Below are positions 17,412 to 26,187 of a stretch of 64,000 nucleotides of DNA, piece by piece. Position 1 is the stretch's first letter. The number at the start of each line of letters is the position of its first letter. This stretch comes from ZLKRG08 sp964565165 (lineage in GTDB: Bacteria > Actinomycetota > Actinomycetes > Nanopelagicales > Nanopelagicaceae). The position numbers and the translations under genes were made by a program. The notes under the pieces were generated by a model. It made no database searches, was not told the DNA's origin, and saw only the letters and a list, made by a program, of their open reading frames with translations. Location: NCBI GenBank assembly GCA_964565165.1, contig CAZMDJ010000002.1:1-64000 (forward strand). The letters run 5' to 3'.

Positions 17412-17433
17412 CAGAACAGAAATGGAGCGACCT

Positions 17434-19632
17434 ATGGAAGGTCAAGACGTTAAGCACGCCGTTGCAATTATCGACAACGGAAAATTCGGAAAGCGCGAGA
17501 TTCGTTTCGAAACTGGCCGCCTTGCAAAGCAGGCAGCTGGTTGCGCAACCGTTTATTTAGATGACGAAACAATGTTGTTATCTGCAACTACAGTTTCAAA
17601 GACACCAAAAGATCAGTTCGACTTCTTCCCACTAACAGTGGATGTCGAAGAGCGTATGTATTCAATCGGCAAGATTCCTGGTTCATTCTTCCGCCGTGAA
17701 GGACGACCAACAGAAGAAGCAATTCTTACCTGCCGACTAATTGACCGTCCGCTACGTCCATCATTCGTAAAGGGTCTTCGTAACGAAGTACAGATCGTTG
17801 TATCTGTAATGGCGTTAAACCCTGATCACATGTACGACGTAATCGCGATCAACGCATCATCAATGTCAACACAGTTAGCTGGCTTGCCATTCTCTGGCCC
17901 AGTTGGCGGCGTTCGCGTTGCGTTAATCGACGGACAATGGGTTGCATTCCCAAATCACTCACAGGTTGAGAACGCAGTATTCGACATGGTCGTTGCTGGT
18001 CGTATCGCTGATGGCGATGTTGCTGTGATGATGGTTGAAGCAGAAGCAACTGCAAAGACAATCGAACTTATTAAGGGCGGCGCATCTGCACCGACTGAAG
18101 CTGTTGTAGCTGAAGGTCTTGAAGCAGCGAAGCCATTTATCAAGCAACTTTGCGAAGCGCAGATGGAGCTTGCAAAGGTTGCGGCAAAGCCAACTGCAGA
18201 ATTCCCAGTATTCCTTGATTACCAGGATGATGTATTTGCAGCAGTTGAAGCAGAGGCTAAGAAGTCACTTGCTGATGCGCTAACAATCGCAGGTAAGCAA
18301 GATCGCGAAACAAAGCTTGATGAAATTAACAAGAGCGTTGTTGAGAAGGTTTCTGCGCAATTTGAAGGTCGCGAAAAGGAAGTTCCTGCAGCGCTTCGTT
18401 CATTAACAAAGAAGCTAGTTCGTCAGCGCGTACTTCGCGACAAGATCCGTATCGATGGTCGCGGTCTTCGCGATATCCGTGCGTTAACCGCAGAAGTTGA
18501 AGTTATTCCTCGCGTTCACGGTTCAGCAATCTTCGAACGTGGCGAGACTCAGATTCTTGGCGTAACAACTTTGAACATGCTTAAGATGGAAATGCAGCTA
18601 GACACACTTAGCCCAGAGACTCATAAGCGTTACATGCACAACTACAACTTCCCACCATATTCAACTGGTGAAACCGGTCGTGTTGGTACACCAAAGCGTC
18701 GCGAAATCGGCCACGGTGCACTTGCAGAGCGCGCACTAGTTCCAGTTCTTCCAACTCGCGAAGAGTTCCCTTACGCAATCCGTCAGGTATCTGAAGCGCT
18801 TGGATCAAATGGTTCAACTTCAATGGGTTCAGTTTGTGCCTCAACACTTTCATTATTAAATGCAGGTGTTCCACTAAAGGCTCCAGTTGCAGGTATTGCA
18901 ATGGGTCTTATCTCTGATTTAGTTGATGGCAAGACAGAGTATGTAGCGCTTACAGACATTCTTGGTGCAGAAGATGCATTCGGAGATATGGACTTTAAGG
19001 TAGCGGGAACAAAAGATTTCGTTACTGCACTACAACTTGATACCAAGCTTGATGGTATTCCAGCATCAGTACTTGCTGGCGCGCTACACCAAGCTAAGGA
19101 AGCGCGTCTTGCGATTCTTGATGTTATGGCTGAAGCAATTGATACTCCAGATGAGATGTCACCACTTGCTCCACGTATTATCTCTATCAAGATTCCAGTT
19201 GATCAGATCGGTGCAGTTATCGGCCCTAAGGGCAAGGTAATCAACCAGATTCAAGAAGAGACTGGCGCAGATATCTCTATCGAAGAAGATGGAACAATTT
19301 ATATCGGTGCAGTTGATGGCACTTCAGCTGATGCAGCTAAGGCGCAGATCAATGCAATCGCAAACCCAACAATGCCTGAGGTAGGCGAGCGTTACTTAGG
19401 TACCGTGGTAAAGATTGCACAGTTCGGTGCATTCGTTTCACTTCTTCCTGGCAAGGATGGTTTGCTTCACGTTTCACAGATTCGCAAGATGCATGGCGGA
19501 AAGCGAATTGAGAACATCGAAGATGTAATGAAGGTTGGCGACAAGGTCCAGGTTGAGATCGGTGAGATTGATCCAAAGGGCAAGTTGTCACTCGTTCCGG
19601 TTCTTGAAGGTGAAGCGGCGAAATCTGAGTGA
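17434..19632 (+). CDS. pnp: Polyribonucleotide nucleotidyltransferase (PNPase)
   Basis: Phosphorolytic 3'-5' exoribonuclease that also adds tails to RNA. Two RNase PH-like domains are separated by an alpha-helical domain; FFPLTVDVEERMYSIGKIPGSFFRREGRP and the later GRGLRDIRAL, FERGETQ mark them. A KH domain (AVIGPKGKVINQIQEETG) and an S1 domain close the protein. The ATG at 17434 is preferred because GGAG at 17424-17427 is well spaced from it; ATG 17422 would add four residues without a clear ribosome-binding site. The stop overlaps the following peptidase gene. Confidence 0.95.
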   Translation: MEGQDVKHAVAIIDNGKFGKREIRFETGRLAKQAAGCATVYLDDETMLLSATTVSKTPKDQFDFFPLTVDVEERMYSIGKIPGSFFRREGRPTEEAILTCRLIDRPLRPSFVKGLRNEVQIVVSVMALNPDHMYDVIAINASSMSTQLAGLPFSGPVGGVRVALIDGQWVAFPNHSQVENAVFDMVVAGRIADGDVAVMMVEAEATAKTIELIKGGASAPTEAVVAEGLEAAKPFIKQLCEAQMELAKVAAKPTAEFPVFLDYQDDVFAAVEAEAKKSLADALTIAGKQDRETKLDEINKSVVEKVSAQFEGREKEVPAALRSLTKKLVRQRVLRDKIRIDGRGLRDIRALTAEVEVIPRVHGSAIFERGETQILGVTTLNMLKMEMQLDTLSPETHKRYMHNYNFPPYSTGETGRVGTPKRREIGHGALAERALVPVLPTREEFPYAIRQVSEALGSNGSTSMGSVCASTLSLLNAGVPLKAPVAGIAMGLISDLVDGKTEYVALTDILGAEDAFGDMDFKVAGTKDFVTALQLDTKLDGIPASVLAGALHQAKEARLAILDVMAEAIDTPDEMSPLAPRIISIKIPVDQIGAVIGPKGKVINQIQEETGADISIEEDGTIYIGAVDGTSADAAKAQINAIANPTMPEVGERYLGTVVKIAQFGAFVSLLPGKDGLLHVSQIRKMHGGKRIENIEDVMKVGDKVQVEIGEIDPKGKLSLVPVLEGEAAKSE

Positions 19633-20900
19633 TTAACAGAACCACTTTAGATTGCGGCTTACGTATCATCACAGATACAGATGCCACGGTTCGAAGTGCT
19701 TCAGTAGGTTACTTTGTAAATATAGGTTCACGTGATGAGGCGCCAGCAGAAGCTGGCGCCTCTCACTTTTTAGAGCACGTTTTATTTAAAGGAACTGCGC
19801 GCCGCACTTCGCAAGAAATTTCATCTTCAATTGAAAATCTTGGCGGCGGAATTAACGCTTATACAACCAATGAATTCACTAGCTTTTATGCAAAAGTTGT
19901 AGATGAAGATCTACCACTTGCAGTAGATGTATTAAGCGATGTTATTACCAGCGCAGTAGTTACCAACGAAGAGTTCGAAACTGAACGTAACGTGGTTTTC
20001 CAGGAAATGGCGATGCGCGATGATGATCCGCAGGATTGTGCTGAAGAAGCTTTTGGAACTGCATTCTGGAGCGATCATCCACTTGGTGTATCAATTCTTG
20101 GCACCAAGGAATCAATGAATGCGATTACCCGCGATCAGATCTTTAGCTATTACAAGAGTCATTACAAGCCAGAAGCTATGGTTGTTTCTGCTGCCGGCAA
20201 TATCAACCACGACCACTTCGTAGATTTAGTTAAACAGAATCTAGAGCGCGATAACTTTTTAGTTGGAAACGCTCCAGTTAGAATCCGTGACTACAGTGCA
20301 TTTACCCCAAAGCCATCTGCAAAGGTAAAGATTCACGAAGGCAAATTTGAGCAGACCAATTTATTCTTAGGTTTAGAGGGTGTGGGACGTAAAGATCCAC
20401 GATCGACAGCGTTAAAAGTTTTAACAATCGCAATTGGTAGCGGAATGTCATCACGTTTATTCCAAGAGATTCGCGAGAAGCGCGGCTTGGTTTATAGCGT
20501 TGATGGTCTGGTTCGTCGCTATGTTGGTAGCGGTTACTTTGCAGTTTATGCAGGTTGCGCCCCAGATAAAGCATTAGAAGTTGTAAAGATTGCTCGCGAA
20601 ATTCTGCAGGATGTTGCAGCTAACGGAATTACCGATGAAGAATTCAATCGCGGCAAGAATGCGGTACGTGCAGGTGTTTTACTTGCCGGAGAAGATTCTG
20701 CTTATCGCATGGACCGAATCGGTAGCTCTGAAATCTGGGATGGCTATGCCAAGAGCCCAGATGAGATGATGGCTGATTTATTGAAGGTCACCAAAGATGA
20801 AGTTGAAGAAATTGCACGCGAATTCTTTGTAAGACCGCTTACCCTTGGCCTTGCAGGACCGAAGGCAAATCAAGCTGCTCTAGAGGAGGCGCTAAAGTGA
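19629..20900 (+). CDS. M16-family zinc peptidase
   Basis: Pitrilysin-like metallopeptidase related to the mitochondrial processing peptidase beta subunit, 423 residues. The inverted zinc motif HFLEH is at 46-50 and the distal glutamate follows about 75 residues later in NVVFQEMAMRDDDPQDCAEE. The middle segment GLEGVGRKDPRSTALKVLTIAIGSGMSSRLFQEIREKRGLVYSV is typical. The GTG start overlaps the pnp stop, and the gene lies between pnp and dapB as in many Actinobacteria. Its natural substrate is not known. Confidence 0.9.
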   Translation: MINRTTLDCGLRIITDTDATVRSASVGYFVNIGSRDEAPAEAGASHFLEHVLFKGTARRTSQEISSSIENLGGGINAYTTNEFTSFYAKVVDEDLPLAVDVLSDVITSAVVTNEEFETERNVVFQEMAMRDDDPQDCAEEAFGTAFWSDHPLGVSILGTKESMNAITRDQIFSYYKSHYKPEAMVVSAAGNINHDHFVDLVKQNLERDNFLVGNAPVRIRDYSAFTPKPSAKVKIHEGKFEQTNLFLGLEGVGRKDPRSTALKVLTIAIGSGMSSRLFQEIREKRGLVYSVDGLVRRYVGSGYFAVYAGCAPDKALEVVKIAREILQDVAANGITDEEFNRGKNAVRAGVLLAGEDSAYRMDRIGSSEIWDGYAKSPDEMMADLLKVTKDEVEEIAREFFVRPLTLGLAGPKANQAALEEALK

Positions 20901-21622
20901 TAAAAGTTGGCGTATTAGGTGCAAAGGGTCGAATGGGCTCTGAAGTAGTTAAAGCAGTTCAAGCTGCACATGACACTGAACTTCATGCAGCGCTCGACAT
21001 GGGAGATTCGCTTGATCAACTTAAAGGCGCAGATGTCGTAGTTGATTTCACCAACCCAGAGAACGTCATGAAGAACCTTGAGTTCTTAATTAGAAATGAC
21101 ATCAATGCAGTTGTTGGTACCACCGGTTTTGATGCAGGACGTATTGCGCAGATTGAAGGATGGCTTGCCTCGCATCCAAAGGTTGGCGTATTTATTGCAC
21201 CTAACTTCGCAATTGGCGCAGTATTAATGATGGAATTCTCAAAGCAGGCAGCGCCTTACTTTGAATCTGTAGAAATTATCGAACTGCACCACCCAAATAA
21301 AGTTGATGCGCCATCAGGAACTGCAGCGCGTACCGCAGAGCTAATTAGCCAAGCTCGTGGTTCAATGCAGAAGCAACCAGATGCGACAAATACTGGTTTA
21401 GAAGGCGCACGCGGAGCAAAGATTGGTGATGTACCAATTCACTCTGTTCGCTTGCGAGGATTAGTTGCGCACCAAGAAGTTCTATTTGGTGGGCTCGGTG
21501 AAACGCTAACAATTCGCCATGATTCCTTAGATCGAATCGGATTCATGCCAGGTGTATTACTTGGTTGCCGCGAAATTATTAAATACCCAGGTTTAACAAT
21601 TGGATTGGAGAAGTTCCTATGA
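20897..21622 (+). CDS. dapB: 4-hydroxy-tetrahydrodipicolinate reductase
   Basis: Second committed enzyme of the diaminopimelate/lysine pathway, 241 residues. The NAD(P)-binding start VGVLGAKGRMGSEV, VVDFTNPE, VGTTGFD and the catalytic stretch ELHHPNKVDAPSGTA are all present. The GTG start overlaps the peptidase stop (GTGA). dapA lies 2 kb downstream in the same direction, separated by unrelated genes, as often seen in Actinobacteria. Confidence 0.94.
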   Translation: MIKVGVLGAKGRMGSEVVKAVQAAHDTELHAALDMGDSLDQLKGADVVVDFTNPENVMKNLEFLIRNDINAVVGTTGFDAGRIAQIEGWLASHPKVGVFIAPNFAIGAVLMMEFSKQAAPYFESVEIIELHHPNKVDAPSGTAARTAELISQARGSMQKQPDATNTGLEGARGAKIGDVPIHSVRLRGLVAHQEVLFGGLGETLTIRHDSLDRIGFMPGVLLGCREIIKYPGLTIGLEKFL

Positions 21623-21870
21623 GCCAGATAACCATGTACTCGGCTGATTGGTGTGGCGATTGCCGCCGCTCAAAGCGTTTATTAGACGAACTAGGCGTTG
21701 CTTACGATTTGATCGATGTCGAGAACACACCTGGTGCGCCAGAGAAAGTTATCGAAATCAACGGTGGCGCAAAGAGCATTCCAGTTCTGGTTTTCTCTGA
21801 TGGCACACATATGACCGAACCATCTGATCCAGATTTACGCAAAAAGTTAGAAGCGCTTAACCTAATCTAA
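21619..21870 (+). CDS. Glutaredoxin-like protein (mycoredoxin type)
   Basis: An 83-residue thioredoxin-fold redox protein. The active site is WCGDC (12-16), followed by a KRLLDELG helix, the cis-proline in SIPVLVF and a helix ending the fold. Actinobacterial glutaredoxins of this form (NrdH or mycoredoxin) reduce protein disulphides or mixed disulphides with mycothiol. It overlaps dapB by four bases (ATGA) and runs 14 bases into the end of the convergent azlD gene. Confidence 0.85.
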   Translation: MSQITMYSADWCGDCRRSKRLLDELGVAYDLIDVENTPGAPEKVIEINGGAKSIPVLVFSDGTHMTEPSDPDLRKKLEALNLI

Positions 21871-22165
21871 CAATTAAAGCTGAAACTAAGGCCGCGATTC
21901 CGACTACAACCGGGAACGGGGCCTTTAGTTTTAGCGCGAGAGCTGCAGCGGCTAATCCTGCAGCGCGGTGATCGATGCCAAGCTCTTTCTTTGCTGCAAA
22001 TGCCTGCACTGCAACCAGTGCGCTTAACATTGCAATCGGCAGCAACGCATTAATGCGACGCACTGATTGGCTTTCGAGTACACGCGAAGGAATCAGAGTT
22101 CCGGAGTATTTAATTAAATATGCAAAGGCAGAGGTGCCAATTGTTGCGATCCAGAATTTGCTCAT
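21857..22165 (-). CDS. azlD: Branched-chain amino acid exporter small subunit
   Basis: A 102-residue hydrophobic protein with about four membrane helices and the RRINALLPIAMLSALVAVQAF pattern of AzlD. It pairs with AzlC to export branched-chain (or other) amino acids. It overlaps azlC by four bases (ATGA), the standard azlCD arrangement. Its 3' end overlaps the glutaredoxin gene on the other strand. Confidence 0.88.
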   Translation of the reverse strand: MSKFWIATIGTSAFAYLIKYSGTLIPSRVLESQSVRRINALLPIAMLSALVAVQAFAAKKELGIDHRAAGLAAAALALKLKAPFPVVVGIAALVSALIVRLG

Positions 22166-22827
22166 GGCTTAAACCTCGCAAAAGCCACCGCTAATAAAGC
22201 AGTAGCGATAATCGGTAAGCCAGCTGCAATCACCGGAGTAAGTGCAAGCGCTAGCGCTGCAGAACTAATCGCCAAAACATAATCATCTTTATCTTTTAGT
22301 CTCGGCCAAACTAGCGCTAAGAACGCTGCAGGAACTGCGGCATCAAGGCCCCAAGCTGATGGATCCCCAATTGCATCTGCACCAAGTGCTCCTAAGAATG
22401 TAAATAAATTCCAGAAAACATAAACGCCGCCACCGGTTAACCAGAAACCATGTTTCATTGCGGCTTCACCGCGAACTTCTTCAGCTGTAGCAACTGCAAC
22501 TGATTCGTCAATTGTTACCTGCGTTGCAACTAATTTTTTAACGCCATGAAGATTCAAAATCGGTTTCATGATCATCGAATAGATGGCATTACGCATTCCA
22601 AGTAGGGAAGCGGTTGCGATTCCGGTAAGTGCAGTGCCACCTGCGCCAAGCACGCCGATCACCGCAAACTGTGAAGCGCCGGTAAAGGTTAAGAGGCTTA
22701 GTAAACATGCCTGCCAGATGGTAAATCCTGCGGCAACTGCCGCTGCTCCGAAGGCGGTTCCGTATGCGCCGACCGCGATACTGACGCTAAGTGACTTGCT
22801 TAACGTGGCGCGGTTCACCGAAGACAT
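22162..22827 (-). CDS. azlC: Branched-chain amino acid exporter large subunit
   Basis: A 221-residue membrane protein of the AzlC/YgaZ family: FGAAAVAAGFTIWQACLLSLLTFTGASQFAVIGVL near the N-terminus and the GMRNAIYSMIM segment are diagnostic. With AzlD it forms an amino acid exporter. The gene is divergent from thyX with only 26 bases between the two starts, so both promoters must overlap the other gene's 5' end or use very short leaders. Confidence 0.88.
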   Translation of the reverse strand: MSSVNRATLSKSLSVSIAVGAYGTAFGAAAVAAGFTIWQACLLSLLTFTGASQFAVIGVLGAGGTALTGIATASLLGMRNAIYSMIMKPILNLHGVKKLVATQVTIDESVAVATAEEVRGEAAMKHGFWLTGGGVYVFWNLFTFLGALGADAIGDPSAWGLDAAVPAAFLALVWPRLKDKDDYVLAISSAALALALTPVIAAGLPIIATALLAVAFARFKP

Positions 22828-22853
22828 GGGCGGGAGTCTATAAGGTCTGTGCC

Positions 22854-23570
22854 ATGAGCGAGATTGTTTTTAGAGATGATGTAACGGTCGAATTGGTAAA
22901 GAGCAGCGCCAGCGATGCAGATGTAATTTGGGCAGCTCGTGTATCAACTGCAGGCGAACAATCGATTGATTCTCTAAATGAAGATCCAGAGAAGAGCGCA
23001 GGTTTAATTAATTACCTTGCTCGCGAACGCCATGGCTCACCATTCGAACACACCTCATTTACATTCTTTATCAGCGCACCAATCTTTGTATTCCGCGAAT
23101 TTATGCGCCACCGCATCGCTTCATATAACGAAGAATCTGGTCGCTACCGCGAATTAAAACCAGTTTTCTATATTCCAAATAAAGAGCGCAAACTTATTCA
23201 GGTTGGCAAGACTGGCCATTACACATTCGAAGCTGGCACAGATGCGCAGTACGAATTAATGGTCACTGAAATGAAGAAGGCATACACCGCGGCATATGAT
23301 GCATATCAGAAGATGCTCGATGCAGGAATTGCTCGCGAAGTAGCTCGTGCAACTCTTCCAGTTGCTACATATTCATCAATGTACGTAACCATGAATGCTC
23401 GCGCACTTATGAATTTCTTATCTCTACGCACCACCGCAGAAGGTTCACATTTCCCAAGCTACCCACAACGTGAAATTGAGATGGTGGGAGAGAAGATGGA
23501 AGCCTTCTTCGCTGAGAAGATGCCGCTAGTTCATGCTGCATTTAATAAATCAGGTCGCGTTTCACCGTAA
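22854..23570 (+). CDS. thyX: Flavin-dependent thymidylate synthase
   Basis: Makes dTMP using FAD and methylenetetrahydrofolate. With the ATG at 22854 the protein is 238 residues and carries the ThyX signature RHR-x7-S at 85-95 (RHRIASYNEES) followed by GRYREL, and the C-terminal FLSLRTTAEGSHFPSYPQREIEMV substrate-binding part. An in-frame upstream start at 22791 would overlap azlC and adds 21 residues unlike the family, so it was not chosen. thyX-dapA-rnj is the mycobacterial order. Confidence 0.93.
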   Translation: MSEIVFRDDVTVELVKSSASDADVIWAARVSTAGEQSIDSLNEDPEKSAGLINYLARERHGSPFEHTSFTFFISAPIFVFREFMRHRIASYNEESGRYRELKPVFYIPNKERKLIQVGKTGHYTFEAGTDAQYELMVTEMKKAYTAAYDAYQKMLDAGIAREVARATLPVATYSSMYVTMNARALMNFLSLRTTAEGSHFPSYPQREIEMVGEKMEAFFAEKMPLVHAAFNKSGRVSP

Positions 23571-23589
23571 CTTTAAGTAGGCTTGCGAT

Positions 23590-24474
23590 ATGACAACAGC
23601 GCCATTCGGTCGATTAATCACCGCAATGGTGACCCCATTTAAAGAGGATCTCTCCGTTGATTGGGCTGGCGTCGAAACTTTAGCTAAGCACTTGGTCTCA
23701 ACTGGCCATGATGCAATCGTGGTTTCAGGTACAACTGGCGAAGCGCCAACAACTAACGATGATGAGAAAGACGAATTGATCCGCGTTGTTAAGGCAACTG
23801 TGGGAAATAAAGTTAAAGTCATCGCAGGTGCAGGTAATAATGAAACTCCACACTCAGTAGAGCAGGCGTTACATGCGCAATCTGTTGGTGCCGATGGTTT
23901 ATTAGTTGTTACCCCTTATTACAACAAGCCACCACAAGCTGGCATCGAAGCACACTTCCGCGCAATTGCAGATGCAGTTGATCTACCGGTAATGATTTAT
24001 GACATTCCAGGACGTACCGGAATCGAAATCGAACCAGACACAATTGTTAAATTAGCTGAGCATAAAAATATCGTTGCGCTTAAAGATGCCAAGGGAAATG
24101 TGGCATCAACTTCTTGGGTAATTAAGCGCTGCGGAATCCCGGTTTATTCAGGTGACGATATTTTGAATCTTCCGCTGCTATCTGTTGGCGCAGTTGGTTT
24201 TGTTAGCGTCTGCGGCCACACGGTTGGTGCACAACTTCGCGAAATGCTTGATGCCTGGTTTGCCGGAAACGCACCACGCGCACTAGAAATTCATCAACAA
24301 CTATTGCCGGTATTTACCGGAACCTTCCGCACTCAAGGTGCGATTCTTACCAAGGCCGCACTTAACTTAATGGGACTTCCTGGCGGCCACACCCGTTTAC
24401 CTTTAGTCGATGCAACCCCAGCACAGATCGAGCAGTTAAAAATCGATCTACGTGCTGGCGGTGTAAATGTTTAA
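23590..24474 (+). CDS. dapA: 4-hydroxy-tetrahydrodipicolinate synthase
   Basis: Condenses pyruvate and aspartate semialdehyde in lysine/diaminopimelate synthesis; 294 residues, TIM barrel. Visible are GTTGE (47-51), the catalytic tyrosine in MIYDIPGRTG (Y137) and the Schiff-base lysine K165 in VALKDAKGN. It follows thyX after 19 bases and its stop overlaps the RNase J start by one base (TAATG). Confidence 0.95.
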   Translation: MTTAPFGRLITAMVTPFKEDLSVDWAGVETLAKHLVSTGHDAIVVSGTTGEAPTTNDDEKDELIRVVKATVGNKVKVIAGAGNNETPHSVEQALHAQSVGADGLLVVTPYYNKPPQAGIEAHFRAIADAVDLPVMIYDIPGRTGIEIEPDTIVKLAEHKNIVALKDAKGNVASTSWVIKRCGIPVYSGDDILNLPLLSVGAVGFVSVCGHTVGAQLREMLDAWFAGNAPRALEIHQQLLPVFTGTFRTQGAILTKAALNLMGLPGGHTRLPLVDATPAQIEQLKIDLRAGGVNV

Positions 24475-26159
24475 TGAGTAACCACCCGCACCCGAATTTA
24501 GGCGAACCATCTAAATTATCTAAAGATGGTTTGCGATTAGTCGCACTTGGTGGCCTTGGCGAAATCGGCCGCAACATGATGGTTTATGAATACGACAACG
24601 AACTATTAATCGTTGACGTTGGTGTCTTATTTCCAGAGGAGAGCCAACCAGGTATCGATTTAATTCTGCCTGATTTCTCTTATATCCGTGAACGTCTAAA
24701 TGATGTCACTGCAATCTTCTTAACACATGGCCATGAAGATCATATTGGCGCCGTTCCGTATCTTTTGCGTGAACGCGGCGATATTCCTGTTTACGGATCT
24801 CCGTTAACACTTGCGCTAACTGCGGCAAAGTTAAAGGAACATCGCATCACTGGTTTGATGCGCGAGATTCGCGATGGCGAAAAGGTAAAGATTGGCAGCT
24901 TTGAAGTAGAAGCGGTGGCTGTTAACCACTCGATTCCTGATGCGTTAGCGCTTGCAATTAAATGTGGCGCCGGAACCGTCTTACATACCGGTGATTTCAA
25001 GATGGATCAGTTACCACTTGATGGTCGCATTACAGATTTAACTCGCTTTGCGTCTCTTGGTAGCGAAGGCGTCGATCTCTTCTTAGTCGATTCAACTAAT
25101 GCTGATGTCCCAGGTTTCACACCTTCTGAGCGTGAAATTCTCCCAACTCTTGATCGCATCATCGGCAATACTCGTCGTCGCGTAATCGTGGCTTCGTTCG
25201 CATCTCATGTACATCGCATTCAGCAAGTAATTGATATCGCGGCGCAGAATAATCGCAAGATCTGTTTCATCGGCCGTTCGATGGTGCGCAACATGGATAT
25301 CGCATCCAAGATGGGTTACTTAAATATCCCAGCGCATATTGAAATCGAAAAAGATGATTTAGATAAGTACGGCGATAACGTTGTTTTAATCTGCACAGGT
25401 AGCCAAGGTGAACCGCTAGCTGCGCTATCTCGTATGGCATACGGCGAACATTCAATTGTCGTAGGCGAAGGCGATACCGTTGTTTTAGCATCATCACTGA
25501 TTCCAGGTAATGAATCACCAGTATTCCGAGTGATTAATGAACTTACACGTTTAGGTGCGAAAGTTGTTCATAAAGGTAATGCGATGGTCCACGTATCTGG
25601 TCACGCAGCAGCAGGAGAGTTGTTGTACTGCTACAACTTGGTAAAGCCTAAGAACGTGATGCCAGTGCATGGCGAATGGCGCCATATGAAAGCTAATGCT
25701 GAATTAGCTATTCAAACCGGCGTAAATCGCAAGAACACCGTGGTTGTCGAAAACGGAATTGTGGTTGATTTGATTGAAGGTAGAGCGCAAGTTTCTGGTG
25801 CCGTACCTTGCGGCTTTGTTTATGTAGATAGCCAATCAATTGGTGAAATCACTGAAACAACTTTGAAAGATCGTCGAATTCTTGGAGAAGAAGGTTTCAT
25901 CTCTGTTGTCGTTGTAATCGATGCGCAAAAGGGAACGATCATCTCTGGCCCAGATATTCATGCACGTGGATTTAATGAAGATCCTGCAATGTTTGATGAT
26001 GTTAAAAATAGAATTGAAAAAGCACTTGCAGCTGCAGTGGCGCAAGGCACAAACGGAACACATCAACTTTCACAAGTTGTCCGTAAAACAATAGGTAATT
26101 GGGTCGGCCAAGAGCATCGAAGAAAACCGATGATCATCCCGCTTGTCATCGAGGTATAA
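24474..26159 (+). CDS. rnj: Ribonuclease J
   Basis: Metallo-beta-lactamase/beta-CASP endo- and 5'-3' exoribonuclease, 561 residues. The zinc motif HGHEDHIGA is near 82-90, later ligands are in NHSIPD and HTGDFKMD, and the beta-CASP part carries FASHVHRIQQV and the C-terminal HVSGHA motif. It acts in RNA turnover together with the PNPase encoded upstream. It is coupled to dapA by a one-base overlap. Confidence 0.93.
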   Translation: MSNHPHPNLGEPSKLSKDGLRLVALGGLGEIGRNMMVYEYDNELLIVDVGVLFPEESQPGIDLILPDFSYIRERLNDVTAIFLTHGHEDHIGAVPYLLRERGDIPVYGSPLTLALTAAKLKEHRITGLMREIRDGEKVKIGSFEVEAVAVNHSIPDALALAIKCGAGTVLHTGDFKMDQLPLDGRITDLTRFASLGSEGVDLFLVDSTNADVPGFTPSEREILPTLDRIIGNTRRRVIVASFASHVHRIQQVIDIAAQNNRKICFIGRSMVRNMDIASKMGYLNIPAHIEIEKDDLDKYGDNVVLICTGSQGEPLAALSRMAYGEHSIVVGEGDTVVLASSLIPGNESPVFRVINELTRLGAKVVHKGNAMVHVSGHAAAGELLYCYNLVKPKNVMPVHGEWRHMKANAELAIQTGVNRKNTVVVENGIVVDLIEGRAQVSGAVPCGFVYVDSQSIGEITETTLKDRRILGEEGFISVVVVIDAQKGTIISGPDIHARGFNEDPAMFDDVKNRIEKALAAAVAQGTNGTHQLSQVVRKTIGNWVGQEHRRKPMIIPLVIEV

Positions 26160-26187
26160 GCACCTCTTTAATATAGGCTTTCGGGTC

